A model generated the notes under the pieces. It did not search any database, had not been told where the DNA came from, and worked only from the letters and a program-made list of their open reading frames with translations. DNA of 64,000 bases from NCBI RefSeq assembly GCF_034424645.1, contig NZ_CP139969.1, positions 124,001-188,000 on the forward strand, written 5' to 3'. A program made the position numbers and the translations under genes. How positions within the stretch are numbered: the first letter of the stretch is position 1; each line of letters begins with the position of its first letter. This DNA comes from Bordetella avium (GTDB taxonomy: Bacteria > Pseudomonadota > Gammaproteobacteria > Burkholderiales > Burkholderiaceae_B). This document shows positions 13,905 to 22,314 of this stretch, one piece after another.

Positions 13905-14594
13905 GTGACAGATCTGCTGACGCCTTTCGTGTGGGTCGCCCTGGCGGCAGTCTTGCTGTTGGGCTTGGGCCTGGGCATGTTTTTGGACCGGGGCGGCCCG
14001 CGCGATGAGCGGGGCCGCAAAACCTTCCGCTTGCGGCCCGTGCGGCGCGCCTGCGGTCTCTTGCTCGCGGCGCTGGCCTGCGTATCCGGCCTGTTCGCCC
14101 TGTCGCTGGCGCAGTTTTCCCGCCTTACGGCCGATGTACCGGTGGCCGAGGTACGCATCATCGGCCATCACGGCGATCAATATACGGTCGCCGCTCAAGC
14201 CCAGGGCTTGAGCGAGCGCGATTACACGCTCTATGGCGATGAATGGCAGATCGATGCCAAGGTGGTCCGCTGGCGTCTGCCTGCTCTGGTTGCAGGCGCG
14301 CCGCCGCTCTATCGCCTGGAGCGTCTGTCCGGCCGTTACCGGGATGTGCAGCGCGAGCAGGCCGGCATGCGATCCATCCATGCGCTCGATGATTGGCCCG
14401 CGCCTGACATCGGCGCCGTCAAACGCTGGTTTCCCGAGTGGCTGCCCTTTATCGATGTCACCTATGGCAGCGCCGCCTACATGCCGCTCTTTGATGGTGC
14501 GCGTTACCAGGTACTGTTCGATCCGCGTGGCGCCCTGTTCATCCGTCCCGCAGATAGCGCCACGGCGCAGGGGCTGAAGCAGCGTGGCTGGTAG
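13905..14594 (+). CDS. Two-helix membrane protein of unknown function
   Basis: 229 residues from GTG at 13905, preceded by CGGAGCG. Two hydrophobic segments (about residues 7-27 and 48-69) flank a short basic loop with DERGRKTFRLRPVRRA. This is consistent with an inner-membrane hairpin followed by a globular extracytoplasmic domain of about 160 residues. That domain contains YTLYGDEWQIDAKVVRWR and FIDVTYGSAAYMPL. It resembles conserved betaproteobacterial proteins loosely labelled cation/multidrug efflux-related, but I see no transporter motif and assign no function. It follows fghA by 58 bases and may be read from the same transcript or its own promoter. Confidence 0.75.
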   Translation: MTDLLTPFVWVALAAVLLLGLGLGMFLDRGGPRDERGRKTFRLRPVRRACGLLLAALACVSGLFALSLAQFSRLTADVPVAEVRIIGHHGDQYTVAAQAQGLSERDYTLYGDEWQIDAKVVRWRLPALVAGAPPLYRLERLSGRYRDVQREQAGMRSIHALDDWPAPDIGAVKRWFPEWLPFIDVTYGSAAYMPLFDGARYQVLFDPRGALFIRPADSATAQGLKQRGW

Positions 14595-14694
14595 GCTGCG
14601 CGCCGATTTGATCTGATTCAACCCCTGCTCCGGCGAGCCCCTGGGCCGGCTTCCTATACTGGGCCGCTCGCAACGCAAGCCTAGGAGCAACACC

Positions 14695-15162
14695 ATGATT
14701 CCAGCCATACGGTTTTTCACCATCGGGCGTTTTCTCGGCGGGATCGCGACCGCTGCGGCCCTCTCCCTGGGCACCTCGGCCGCTCACGCCCACGAGCATC
14801 TGGTGAAGTTCAACAGCGCGCGCGGTTTCGATGACACGGTCCAGCACTTGCGTCAGGGCCTGACCAGCCATGGCATGACCATCTTTGCCGAGATCGACCA
14901 TGCCGGCGCGGCCAAGGCGGTGGGTCTCGAAATGCCGCCGACCAAAGTGTTGATTTTCGGTAACCCCAAGGCCGGCACGCCCCTGATGCTGGCCGAACCC
15001 GATGTGGCCCTGGATCTCCCCCTGCGTGTGCTGGTGCGCGAGCGTGAAGGCAAAACCGAGGTGCTGATGCATCCTGCGGCCAATTTCATGCTGCCCGCCG
15101 AACTTCAGGGCCGCCTGGCTCCGGCCATCGACCTGGTGGGTAAAACCGTCGCCCAGAAATAA
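14695..15162 (+). CDS. Secreted DUF302-domain protein
   Basis: 155 residues. The N-terminal signal peptide has a hydrophobic core ending in AAHAHEH, so export to the periplasm is expected with cleavage near residue 32. The rest is a DUF302 domain: FDDTVQHLRQGLTSHGMTIFAEIDHAGAA, then TKVLIFGNPKAGTPLM and LPLRVLVRE. DUF302 proteins are small alpha/beta proteins of unknown biochemical role, often near redox or sulfur genes. CTAGGAGC provides the ribosome site for ATG at 14695. The gene seems monocistronic, between the membrane protein and rpoH. Confidence 0.88.
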   Translation: MIPAIRFFTIGRFLGGIATAAALSLGTSAAHAHEHLVKFNSARGFDDTVQHLRQGLTSHGMTIFAEIDHAGAAKAVGLEMPPTKVLIFGNPKAGTPLMLAEPDVALDLPLRVLVREREGKTEVLMHPAANFMLPAELQGRLAPAIDLVGKTVAQK

Positions 15163-15226
15163 AATGGGGCCGCAGTAGTCCGGCGCTGGCCAGAAAGGGG
15201 AACTTCGCCGCAGTGCAGCAGTCGAA

Positions 15227-15253
15227 TTAGCACTCAACCATTTGGAGTGCTAA
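15227..15253 (+). promoter_or_regulatory. CIRCE operator (HrcA site) upstream of rpoH
   Basis: TTAGCACTC, nine bases, GAGTGCTAA: an exact match to the CIRCE consensus, ending 46 bases before the rpoH ATG. CIRCE is the binding site of the HrcA repressor and usually controls groESL or dnaKJ. Its placement here predicts HrcA control of the heat-shock sigma factor itself. Confidence 0.93.
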
Positions 15254-15299
15254 CATCAATCTCATGCCCGTTTCCCCCTCGTTTCATGGAGGCCGCAAA

Positions 15300-16187
15300 A
15301 TGAATTCTGCCAGTCCCTCGTTGACCCCGTCGGGTAACGCCCTGGCCTTGGCGGTTGCCAATCCGGGTGCGTTGGGCACGATCGATGCCTATATCACGAC
15401 GGTAAACCGTCTGCCTGTCCTGACGGCCGAGCAGGAATCCACGCTGGCTCGCCGTCTGCGCGATAGCGATGACCTCGAGTCCGCTCGCGAGCTGGTGCTG
15501 TCGCACCTGCGCCTGGTGGTGTCGGTCGCCCGTCAGTACCTGGGCTACGGTCTGCCTCATGCCGATCTGATTCAGGAAGGCAATGTCGGCCTCATGAAGG
15601 CCGTCAAGCGATTCGATCCCGAGCGCGGTGTGCGCCTGGTGTCGTTTGCCGTTCACTGGATCAAAGCTGAAATCCACGAATACATCATCCGCAACTGGCG
15701 TCTGGTCAAGGTGGCGACCACCAAGGCGCAGCGCAAGCTGTTCTTCAATCTGCGCAGCATGCGGCCCGATGGCCATACGCTGGACACCGAGCAGGTTGAC
15801 CACATTGCTCGCGAACTCAATGTTCGCCGCGAGGATGTCAGCGAGATGGAAGTCCGCCTGTCTGGCCGGGACCTTTCGCTTGAAAACCAGGACGATGACG
15901 ATGATGGCTACGCGCCTATCGCCTATCTGTCCGACGAATGCCGAGAAGAGCCGACCCGCGTGCTGGAACGCAAAGCGCGTGACGATCTGCAAGGCAAGGG
16001 TCTGTCCGATGCCATCACGGCGCTGGACCCGCGTTCGCGTCGTATCGTCGAGGCCCGCTGGTTGCAGGATGAGGGCGGTGCCACCCTGCACGAACTTGCC
16101 GCAGAGTTCGGCGTGTCTGCCGAGCGCATTCGCCAGATCGAGGCTGCCGCATTGAAGAAAATGCGTGGCGCCTTGGCAGCGGCCTGA
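15300..16187 (+). CDS. rpoH: RNA polymerase heat-shock sigma factor RpoH (sigma-32)
   Basis: 295 residues. Region 2 contains LVLSHLRLVVSVARQY, LIQEGNVGLMKAVKRFDP and FAVHWIKAEIHEYIIRNW. The RpoH box QRKLFFNLR, specific for sigma-32 and used in chaperone/FtsH control, follows. Region 4.2 is LHELAAEFGVSAERIRQIE. An in-frame ATG exists 12 codons upstream, but ATG at 15300 has GGAGG at the right distance. The gene sits alone, framed by a CIRCE element upstream and a strong terminator downstream. An acidic QDDDDDG insert precedes region 4. Confidence 0.97.
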   Translation: MNSASPSLTPSGNALALAVANPGALGTIDAYITTVNRLPVLTAEQESTLARRLRDSDDLESARELVLSHLRLVVSVARQYLGYGLPHADLIQEGNVGLMKAVKRFDPERGVRLVSFAVHWIKAEIHEYIIRNWRLVKVATTKAQRKLFFNLRSMRPDGHTLDTEQVDHIARELNVRREDVSEMEVRLSGRDLSLENQDDDDDGYAPIAYLSDECREEPTRVLERKARDDLQGKGLSDAITALDPRSRRIVEARWLQDEGGATLHELAAEFGVSAERIRQIEAAALKKMRGALAAA

Positions 16188-16204
16188 TTCGCTGTTGTTC
16201 GCCG

Positions 16205-16238
16205 ACGCCGGTGCTCTGTGTGGAGCACCGGCGTTTTT
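16205..16238 (+). terminator. Rho-independent terminator of rpoH
   Basis: Twelve-base-pair perfect stem (16205-16216 with 16223-16234), six-base loop, then a run of five T. It begins 17 bases after the rpoH stop. Confidence 0.9.
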
Positions 16239-16240
16239 AT

Positions 16241-16460
16241 TGGGCACTGGCGACACCATCTGATACAAATTTAGGGAAGAAGTGGCCAGGATTCGGGAAA
16301 CTTATTCAGCCCGATGCCTACTAACCTAAGTAGACCGCAATGCTTGAAGCAGTCTCCTGTTTTGTAGTCTTATCGTCCGTCTCGGCTTCTCCTCTTTCCC
16401 CTCCCCTATGGGGCGGACGTTTTTTACGGGGCACCATGCATATCGGTGCCCCGTTTTTTA
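16241..16460 (+). ncRNA. Candidate small RNA between two tandem plus-strand terminators
   Basis: The 339 bases between rpoH and cpdA hold no convincing ORF. A second plus-strand terminator at 16426-16459 cannot serve cpdA, which is on the other strand, and rpoH already has its own terminator. A possible promoter is TTGGGC at about 16241 with TACAAA 18 bases later. The candidate contains a C/U-rich tract (CTTCTCCTCTTTCCCCTCCC, 16386-16405), the type of single-stranded sequence that can pair with ribosome-binding sites. CGTCCG/CGGACG plus a T-run at about 16375-16425 may form an alternative stop. No known RNA family was recognised. Confidence 0.35.
16426..16459 (+). terminator. Rho-independent terminator ending the candidate small RNA
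   Basis: Ten-base-pair stem (ACGGGGCACC with GGTGCCCCGT), nine-base loop, then six T on the plus strand. The minus strand has A residues there, so it does not terminate cpdA. Confidence 0.85.
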
Positions 16461-16526
16461 TTGCCGCACAGTCCTCTTGGGGCCGGCAAGTAGCGCAAAA
16501 CGCCGCCGCGCTCGTCCTTGTTGGTT

Positions 16527-17339
16527 TCAGGCCAGTTCTAGGGTCGGGGTGGCTTGCAAGCTTGCCCAGGCGGCGGCATCCAGCCGCCGGATGCCGGTGG
16601 CGATGGAACCGTCTGCGTACAGCTTGATCCAGCGATAGCCCGGCGCCTTGGCGTCAATGGCGTGCTGGCCATTGTTCAGAGTGAACTGAAAGCAGGTCGA
16701 TGGCGTGCCCAGCAAGCGCAAATGATGGTGGCGGCAATCGAACTCCTGATGGATGTGGCCCCATAGTGCGATCCGAGTCTGCGGATGGGCCGACAGCCGC
16801 GCGAACACCGCAGCGGCGTTATCGACCATCATGGGGTCTTGCCAATTGCCATCAACCCTGGCCAGATTGTGATGCAGCGCCACGAGAACATGGCGTGGGC
16901 CGGCATCCTTGATCGCTTGATCCAGCACGGCGAGCTGCGCCTCATCGAGATGGCCGAAATCCTCGCCTGGCACGGTGGAATCCAGCATGATGATGCGCCA
17001 GCCGGGCAGGTCATAGACGGGGCTGATCCAATCAGCCAGGATCTGGCGCATGACCTCAGGGGCGTCATGGTTGCCCGGCAGGCAGCGGACCGGGGCGCCA
17101 CGCAGATGCGCTTGTAGCCGCCGATAGGCCTGCGGGCTGCCATCCTGAGCGAGATCGCCCGTCAGCAGCATCAGCTCGGGCTGCCCCTCCTGGCGCCGTG
17201 CAAGGTCAATCACGGCTCGCAAGCTGGCGTCCGTGTTCACGCCCAGCATGCGGGCGTCGGGGTCTGCCATCAGATGCGAGTCGCTCAGTTGCAGAAGCAA
17301 AGCCGGCGCATCGTGCGCGGCAAGCGGGTGTTCAGGCAA
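16527..17339 (-). CDS. cpdA: Calcineurin-like phosphodiesterase, CpdA/Icc type (3',5'-cyclic AMP phosphodiesterase)
   Basis: 270 residues with the full class III cyclic nucleotide phosphodiesterase metal-binding set: LSDSHL (D-x-H), LTGDLAQDG, LPGNHD, VALHHN and LWGHIHQEFD. The family hydrolyses cAMP in the cytoplasm. The frame starts with ATG at 17339, and 177 bases separate it from the divergent antiporter gene. That antiporter carries a cyclic-nucleotide-binding-like domain, which makes a shared signalling theme possible but unproven. Length and motif order fit the family; other class III phosphodiesterases act on different phosphodiesters, so the cAMP assignment is likely rather than certain. 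Confidence 0.87.
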   Translation of the reverse strand: MPEHPLAAHDAPALLLQLSDSHLMADPDARMLGVNTDASLRAVIDLARRQEGQPELMLLTGDLAQDGSPQAYRRLQAHLRGAPVRCLPGNHDAPEVMRQILADWISPVYDLPGWRIIMLDSTVPGEDFGHLDEAQLAVLDQAIKDAGPRHVLVALHHNLARVDGNWQDPMMVDNAAAVFARLSAHPQTRIALWGHIHQEFDCRHHHLRLLGTPSTCFQFTLNNGQHAIDAKAPGYRWIKLYADGSIATGIRRLDAAAWASLQATPTLELA

Positions 17340-17516
17340 AAGCCACTCCCGGTGTCATAAAGCAAGCACCTTAGCGAAAAATCACGGACGCAGCATGAAT
17401 TATTCCGCTGGCAAGCGTAAGCAAGTGTGGGCCAGGGATGCAAGCATGAAAAACGCCGCCACGGCGCTGCGACAAAAAGACGCTATTCTTTGCCCTTATC
17501 CTTCCCTCGCCTTCTT

Positions 17517-20108
17517 ATGGATATCGGGTTTTTTGTTTTCGGGCTTGCAGGCCTCTTGACGATGGTCTGCTTCATGCCGCCGCTGGCTGGCCGCTTGGGT
17601 CTGCCTTACTCCGTGCTGCTGGCCATCGTGGGCTGTTTGCTGGGTATTGGCATTCATCTGCATGGCTGGGCGCCGCCGGTTCTCGGCGATCTGCTGGACA
17701 CGATCGAGCGTTTCGAGATTTCGTCAGAAACGTTTTTGATGGTGTTTTTGCCCGTGCTCTTGTTCGAAACCGCGCTGTCGATGAATGTGCGGCGTTTGAT
17801 GAACGACATCGGCCCCATTCTGATGATGGCCATTGTGGCCGTGGTGGTTTGCACCTTGGTCGTGGGCGTGACGGTCAATGCGGTGTCATCGTATGGCTTG
17901 ATTGTTTGCCTCTTGCTGGGCGCCATCGTCGCGACGACCGACCCGGCTGCCGTGGTGGGGATATTCCGCGAAGTGGGCGCCCCCAAGCGCCTGACGACGT
18001 TGGTTGAGGGCGAAAGCCTGTTCAACGACGCGGCCTCTATCGCCCTGTACTCGGTGCTGCTGGCCGCCTTGGGAGGCTCGGGCGAGATTTCGGCCGGCGC
18101 AGTATTCAATGATTTCGTTATCCACTTTCTCGGCGGCGGCATCGCCGGCTGGCTGATGGGCCGGGCGGCCTGCCTGTTGTTTGCCTGGTTGCGCGGCTAT
18201 CCGACGGCCGAAATCACCCTCACGCTTACCCTGGCCTATCTGTCGTTCTTCATTTCAGAGCACTATCTGAATGTGTCGGGCGTGGTGGCGACCGTGGTGG
18301 CCGGCCTGGTGCTGGGCTCTACCGGGCGCACCCGCATGTCGCCTACCACCTTTGAGTACCTCTCCAACTTCTGGGAGCAATTCGGCTTCTGGGCCAATTC
18401 GCTGATTTTCCTGTTTGCCGCCATGCTGATTCCCAAGCTGATGGCGGCGGCGGATTGGCAGGAATTGCTGCTGGTCGTGGTGGTGTTCGTGGCGACGCTG
18501 GTGGCCCGGGCGATCGTGGTGTTTGGGCTGTTGCCCTTGTTGCGGATTTTCAAGATCGGCGCAGAGGTCAGCAATCCTTATAAGACGGTGATGCTATGGG
18601 GCGGATTGCGGGGAGCGGTTTCATTGGCGCTGGCCTTGGCCGTGACGGAGCAGACCACGGTGCCCGAGGAGGCGCGCCAGTTCGTGGCGGTGGCGACCAC
18701 GGGCTTTGTGCTGGCCACGCTGTTTATCAACGGCATCAGCCTGCGGCCCCTGATCCGCATGTTGGGGCTGAACCAGCTTTCGCCAATGGAGCGCACCATA
18801 CGGAATCAGGCCCTGTCGCTGGCGCTGGAAGATCTCCAGGGAAAAACTGACGAGATCGCCAGTAAAGACAGTATCCCGGCCGAGGCCCGCGATCGTATTC
18901 ACGCGGTGTTCGACGCCAGCATGGCGTCGGTTCACGACAGCCAGGTGGCGCGTATGAGCCTGGAGCAGCGCACGGCGGTGGGTATGGCCATCGTGGCGCG
19001 GCGCGAAGAGGAAATGTTTTTTGACATTCTCAAGGCCCAGATCGTCGATTGGCGGATGGCCGAAAGCCTGCTGGCCCGTGCCGAACGGCTCGAAGACGCG
19101 GTGCGCGTTGGCGGTGTGCAGGGCTTTGAAGATGCCATCGCAGCCGATGTGCGTTATTCCACCGCATTCCGGCTGGCGCTGCGGATGCATTATGTCTTTG
19201 GTTTTCAGGGCTGGCTGGGCCGCGAATTGAGTCAACGATTCGCCAATTTACAGACCAAGCGGTCGGTGGCGCGGAAGTTGATTCAGTTTTCGCGCGAGCA
19301 GATCAGCCTGTTGCTCGGCGAAGACGCCGCGCAACACATTGTGGCCGTCCATGAGCACCGGCTGGCGCTGATCGACAATGCCTTGCAGGCGCTCGATCTG
19401 CAATATCCCAGGTATGCGCTCTGGTTGCAGGAGAGCTATCTGGGCCGGGTGGCCCGCGAGCTTGAGCGCATCCGCTACCGCGACATGCTGGAGCAATTTC
19501 TGATCAGCGGCGAGGTCTATGCCGATTTGATCGACCAACTGACGACGCGCTGGGCGCATATCGACCGCCGTCCGCCGCTGGACATCGAAATGGGTGCGGC
19601 CGAACTCATCAAGCGAGTGCCCATTTTTGAGGGGCTGAGTCCCGACTCGCTGCGCGCGATCTGCAAACTGCTCAAACCGCGTCTTGCCTTGCCCGATCAG
19701 CGCGTGTTGGCTCATGGCCGGCATGGACAGGAAATGTGGTTCGTGGCCTCCGGCGCCGTGGTCGTGCAACTGCCCGACAATACGACGGTTGAGCTGGGCA
19801 CCGGTGAGTTTTTCGGCGAGTTAGCGCTGCTGGGCGAGGAACACATCAATGCGGATGTGCGCTCGCTGGGCTACAGCAAGCTATTGATGCTGTCAGCGAG
19901 GGATTTGCACGCCTTGTTGGCGCGAGACGCCGATCTGCGCGAGCGCATCGACAAGGTGGTCAAACAGCGTCTGCGCGCGATCGAAGTCTGGCGTCAGTTC
20001 TCGGAAACCGGTCAGGTGTACCCGCCCGGGGTCAAGCCGCCCTCCAAGACGCAAGCGGACTCGCCGACGCGCCCCGAGCCGCCGGTGGAGGGGGTGCCGA
20101 AAGGCTGA
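17517..20108 (+). CDS. CPA1-type Na+/H+ antiporter with C-terminal cyclic-nucleotide-binding-like domain
   Basis: 863 residues. Residues about 1-420 form the multi-helix Na+/H+ exchanger domain, with VATTDPAAVV and VEGESLFNDAASI, the ion-site motifs of the NhaP/NHE family. A long, charged, mostly helical linker (about 425-690) follows. Residues about 696-830 form a cNMP-binding-type beta-roll: RVPIFEGLSPDSLRAI, then GEFFGELALLGEEHINADV. The phosphate-binding cassette keeps the Glu of FGELALL, but the Arg that normally follows (P-R-x-A) is Ile (H-I-N-A), so canonical cAMP binding is doubtful. ATG at 17517 starts the first membrane segment directly; the ribosome site is weak. The frame is open 30 codons upstream. 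Divergent from cpdA. Confidence 0.88.
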   Translation: MDIGFFVFGLAGLLTMVCFMPPLAGRLGLPYSVLLAIVGCLLGIGIHLHGWAPPVLGDLLDTIERFEISSETFLMVFLPVLLFETALSMNVRRLMNDIGPILMMAIVAVVVCTLVVGVTVNAVSSYGLIVCLLLGAIVATTDPAAVVGIFREVGAPKRLTTLVEGESLFNDAASIALYSVLLAALGGSGEISAGAVFNDFVIHFLGGGIAGWLMGRAACLLFAWLRGYPTAEITLTLTLAYLSFFISEHYLNVSGVVATVVAGLVLGSTGRTRMSPTTFEYLSNFWEQFGFWANSLIFLFAAMLIPKLMAAADWQELLLVVVVFVATLVARAIVVFGLLPLLRIFKIGAEVSNPYKTVMLWGGLRGAVSLALALAVTEQTTVPEEARQFVAVATTGFVLATLFINGISLRPLIRMLGLNQLSPMERTIRNQALSLALEDLQGKTDEIASKDSIPAEARDRIHAVFDASMASVHDSQVARMSLEQRTAVGMAIVARREEEMFFDILKAQIVDWRMAESLLARAERLEDAVRVGGVQGFEDAIAADVRYSTAFRLALRMHYVFGFQGWLGRELSQRFANLQTKRSVARKLIQFSREQISLLLGEDAAQHIVAVHEHRLALIDNALQALDLQYPRYALWLQESYLGRVARELERIRYRDMLEQFLISGEVYADLIDQLTTRWAHIDRRPPLDIEMGAAELIKRVPIFEGLSPDSLRAICKLLKPRLALPDQRVLAHGRHGQEMWFVASGAVVVQLPDNTTVELGTGEFFGELALLGEEHINADVRSLGYSKLLMLSARDLHALLARDADLRERIDKVVKQRLRAIEVWRQFSETGQVYPPGVKPPSKTQADSPTRPEPPVEGVPKG

Positions 20109-20114
20109 GCGGCG

Positions 20115-20930
20115 TTACGCCTTGCTGCGATGCCGGATGTCTTCCAGGATGACCAGCGCAGCCTCCAGGGTGAATTCCCCGGCTTCGATGCGCGCCACGG
20201 TCTCGGCCAGCGGCAAGGTGGCGATCTCCATGACCTCGCCGTCACGGTTGCTCGGCCGAGCGTCTTCGGCCAGCACGCAGGTGCTGGTCAGCAAATCTTC
20301 GACCTGATAGCCCTCGGGAAGATGCCGCTGCATGCGCAGCACGAGGCGCAAGGGTTCGCGTTGATGGATCTGGGCTGGTTCCAGACCGGCCTCTTCGGCG
20401 CATTCGCGCACCAGGGCGCTATCCAGGGGTTCGCCGCTGCCGACCAGGCCGCCCACCAGGGTGTCCCACATGCCCGGATCGGTAGACTTGGATAGCGCAC
20501 GCCTTGCGACCCATAGGCGGCCATCGGGTGTCCAGGCGTTCAGATGGACGGCCCGCGTCAGCAGGCCCAGCGGGCGCATAGCGGCGCGCTCGATGGCGCC
20601 CAGGTGTTGCGCGCCGGCGGTCACGTCCAGCAGTTCGTCGCGCCAGCCGCGCAAGCAGCGCGCCTCGCGCAGCTTCAGGGCGATCCGGGCGAGCACCGCA
20701 TCCAGCTCGGCGCCCGGAGGCAGGCCGGGGGACACATGCAGTGCCGCGTCTTCGATGGTGACCAGGCCGCTGCCGCGCAGGGCGTCGCAGGCCGCAAGCG
20801 TGGCCCAGCCGCAGCGCTGACCAGCGATATAAACCGGTCTGGCGCGCTCGGGCGGTGCTTGCACGGCTTTGTCGCGCAAGGCGGCTTCGAGCGGGGCCAG
20901 ACGTTCGGGGGTGAGGAGAGATTGAGGCAT
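20115..20930 (-). CDS. Nudix hydrolase with DUF4743-type N-terminal domain
   Basis: 271 residues. The Nudix box G-x5-E-x7-R-E-x2-E-E-x-G is complete, from G164-like GLVGSGEP to RECAEEAGL. The N-terminal 110 residues, with ARPVYIAGQRCGWAT, match the DUF4743 region fused to Nudix domains in proteins related to thiamine pyrophosphokinase-like Nudix enzymes and to plant and bacterial nucleoside-diphosphate hydrolases. The active-site region WDTLVGGLVGSGEPL is intact, so activity on a nucleoside diphosphate-X compound is expected; the substrate is unknown. The stop lies six bases from the antiporter stop (convergent), so there is no room for a terminator between them. Confidence 0.85.
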   Translation of the reverse strand: MPQSLLTPERLAPLEAALRDKAVQAPPERARPVYIAGQRCGWATLAACDALRGSGLVTIEDAALHVSPGLPPGAELDAVLARIALKLREARCLRGWRDELLDVTAGAQHLGAIERAAMRPLGLLTRAVHLNAWTPDGRLWVARRALSKSTDPGMWDTLVGGLVGSGEPLDSALVRECAEEAGLEPAQIHQREPLRLVLRMQRHLPEGYQVEDLLTSTCVLAEDARPSNRDGEVMEIATLPLAETVARIEAGEFTLEAALVILEDIRHRSKA

Positions 20931-21272
20931 GGCGCGGATTTTAGTGCAGGCGGGTTCGACCCCGATTTATGCCCGTGCGGCGCGATGGGGGTGCGTCAAT
21001 TGGCCTCTTTTTGAATTTGCTGCGATGCGTAAACTATCCGCCGAGCGCCAGTCCGAGGCGGGACTGCTGATCGTCGCTGGCGCAACCTGAGTCACCGGCA
21101 AGACGCCGAGCATGCAGACAGCCGTCTCGCGCCGCGTCGGCACACCGATCCGCGCGCCCGAACCCGAAGGGCGGCCAAGCGCGCTGACGTGGCCCTCCCC
21201 CGTTGGCGCCCCTCGCGCAAACGCGCAGAAATCTCAGCCGGCTTTGGTATAACCCGCGTATTGACTGAGTGC
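20931..21272. other. Intergenic region upstream of ctaA
   Basis: 342 bases between the divergent nudix and ctaA starts. It should hold both promoters. No cytochrome oxidase genes, SURF1-like gene or convincing small ORF is present, although in related bacteria such genes commonly precede ctaA. Short frames on both strands show no family resemblance. Confidence 0.5.
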
Positions 21273-22286
21273 ATGGACCGCATTGTTGAGCGTTATCGCA
21301 AACTCGTTTTCTTCACGTGGTTTCTCACGCTGGACCTGATCATGTTCGGCGCTTTCGTGCGCCTGACGGATTCCGGTCTGGGCTGCCCGGATTGGCCGGG
21401 CTGCTACGGTAAGGCCAGCCCGCTGGGGGCCTTGCAAGACATCCACCGCGCGGCCAGCGATATGCCTTTCGGCCCGGTCACGCTGTCCAAGGCCTGGATC
21501 GAAATGATCCATCGCTATGTGGGCGGCCTGCTGGGTCTGCTCATTATCGCCATTGTTTACATGGCCTGGCGCTATCGCGGCCGTCTGGGGCGCTCCCCGG
21601 CGCTGGCGACGGTGGCGCTGGTGGCGGTTTGCGTGCAAGGCGCATTCGGCGCCTGGACCGTCACACACAAGCTCATGCCTGTTGTCGTGACCGCCCACCT
21701 GGTGCTCGGGCTGTCTTTGCTGGCGCTGATGACCTGGCTGGCGGCTCGCGAGCGGCCCCATCTGCCGGTGCCGGCGGCCGCGCTGCGCTGGCGCCCCTGG
21801 ATGGCGCTGGGGCTGGTGTTGCTGGCGGCGCAGGTGACGCTGGGCGGCTGGGTCAGCACGAATTATGCTGCCCTGGCCTGCCTGGACTTTCCGACCTGCC
21901 ATGGCAGCCTCGTGCCCGACATGGACTTTCATGGCGGTTTTTCTTTGATCCGCGCGCTGGGCGAGCTGCCCTCTGGGCAGATGATTTCCCAGAGCGCACT
22001 GACGGCCATCCATTGGGTGCACCGTAACTTCGCCTTCATCGTCTTTATCTATCTGGGCGTGCTGGCCTGGCGAATGCGCGGGATCAGCGGCCTGTCGGGC
22101 CCGGCTCGTTTGATGCTTGTCCTGTTGCTGGCCCAGCTAGTGACAGGCCTGACCACGATTTTTTTCCAATGGCCGCTTTTGATCGCCGTGCTCCACAATG
22201 GGGGCGCGGCCGGCCTGATCCTGGCTTCGGTCTTGGTGCTGGTCCGGCTGTCGACGGCCGGCCAGCCACCGTTGCGCAGGCTTTGA
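21273..22286 (+). CDS. ctaA: Heme A synthase (COX15/CtaA family)
   Basis: 337-residue polytopic membrane enzyme that oxidises the C8 methyl of heme O to give heme A for cytochrome c oxidase. Conserved heme-ligand histidines are in EMIHRYVGG, VVTAHLVLG, AIHWVHRNFAF and AVLHNGGAAG. The paired extracytoplasmic cysteines are in LGCPDWPGC and LACLDFPTC. About eight hydrophobic helices are visible. ATG at 21273 (MDRIVERYRK) puts the first helix at the expected place; an earlier in-frame start would add 28 unrelated residues. It leads an operon-like row with ctaB and sco. The oxidase subunit genes are not in the window. Confidence 0.94.
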   Translation: MDRIVERYRKLVFFTWFLTLDLIMFGAFVRLTDSGLGCPDWPGCYGKASPLGALQDIHRAASDMPFGPVTLSKAWIEMIHRYVGGLLGLLIIAIVYMAWRYRGRLGRSPALATVALVAVCVQGAFGAWTVTHKLMPVVVTAHLVLGLSLLALMTWLAARERPHLPVPAAALRWRPWMALGLVLLAAQVTLGGWVSTNYAALACLDFPTCHGSLVPDMDFHGGFSLIRALGELPSGQMISQSALTAIHWVHRNFAFIVFIYLGVLAWRMRGISGLSGPARLMLVLLLAQLVTGLTTIFFQWPLLIAVLHNGGAAGLILASVLVLVRLSTAGQPPLRRL

Positions 22287-22314
22287 CCGCCAAGGGCGTT
22301 AAAATAGCTGAATC

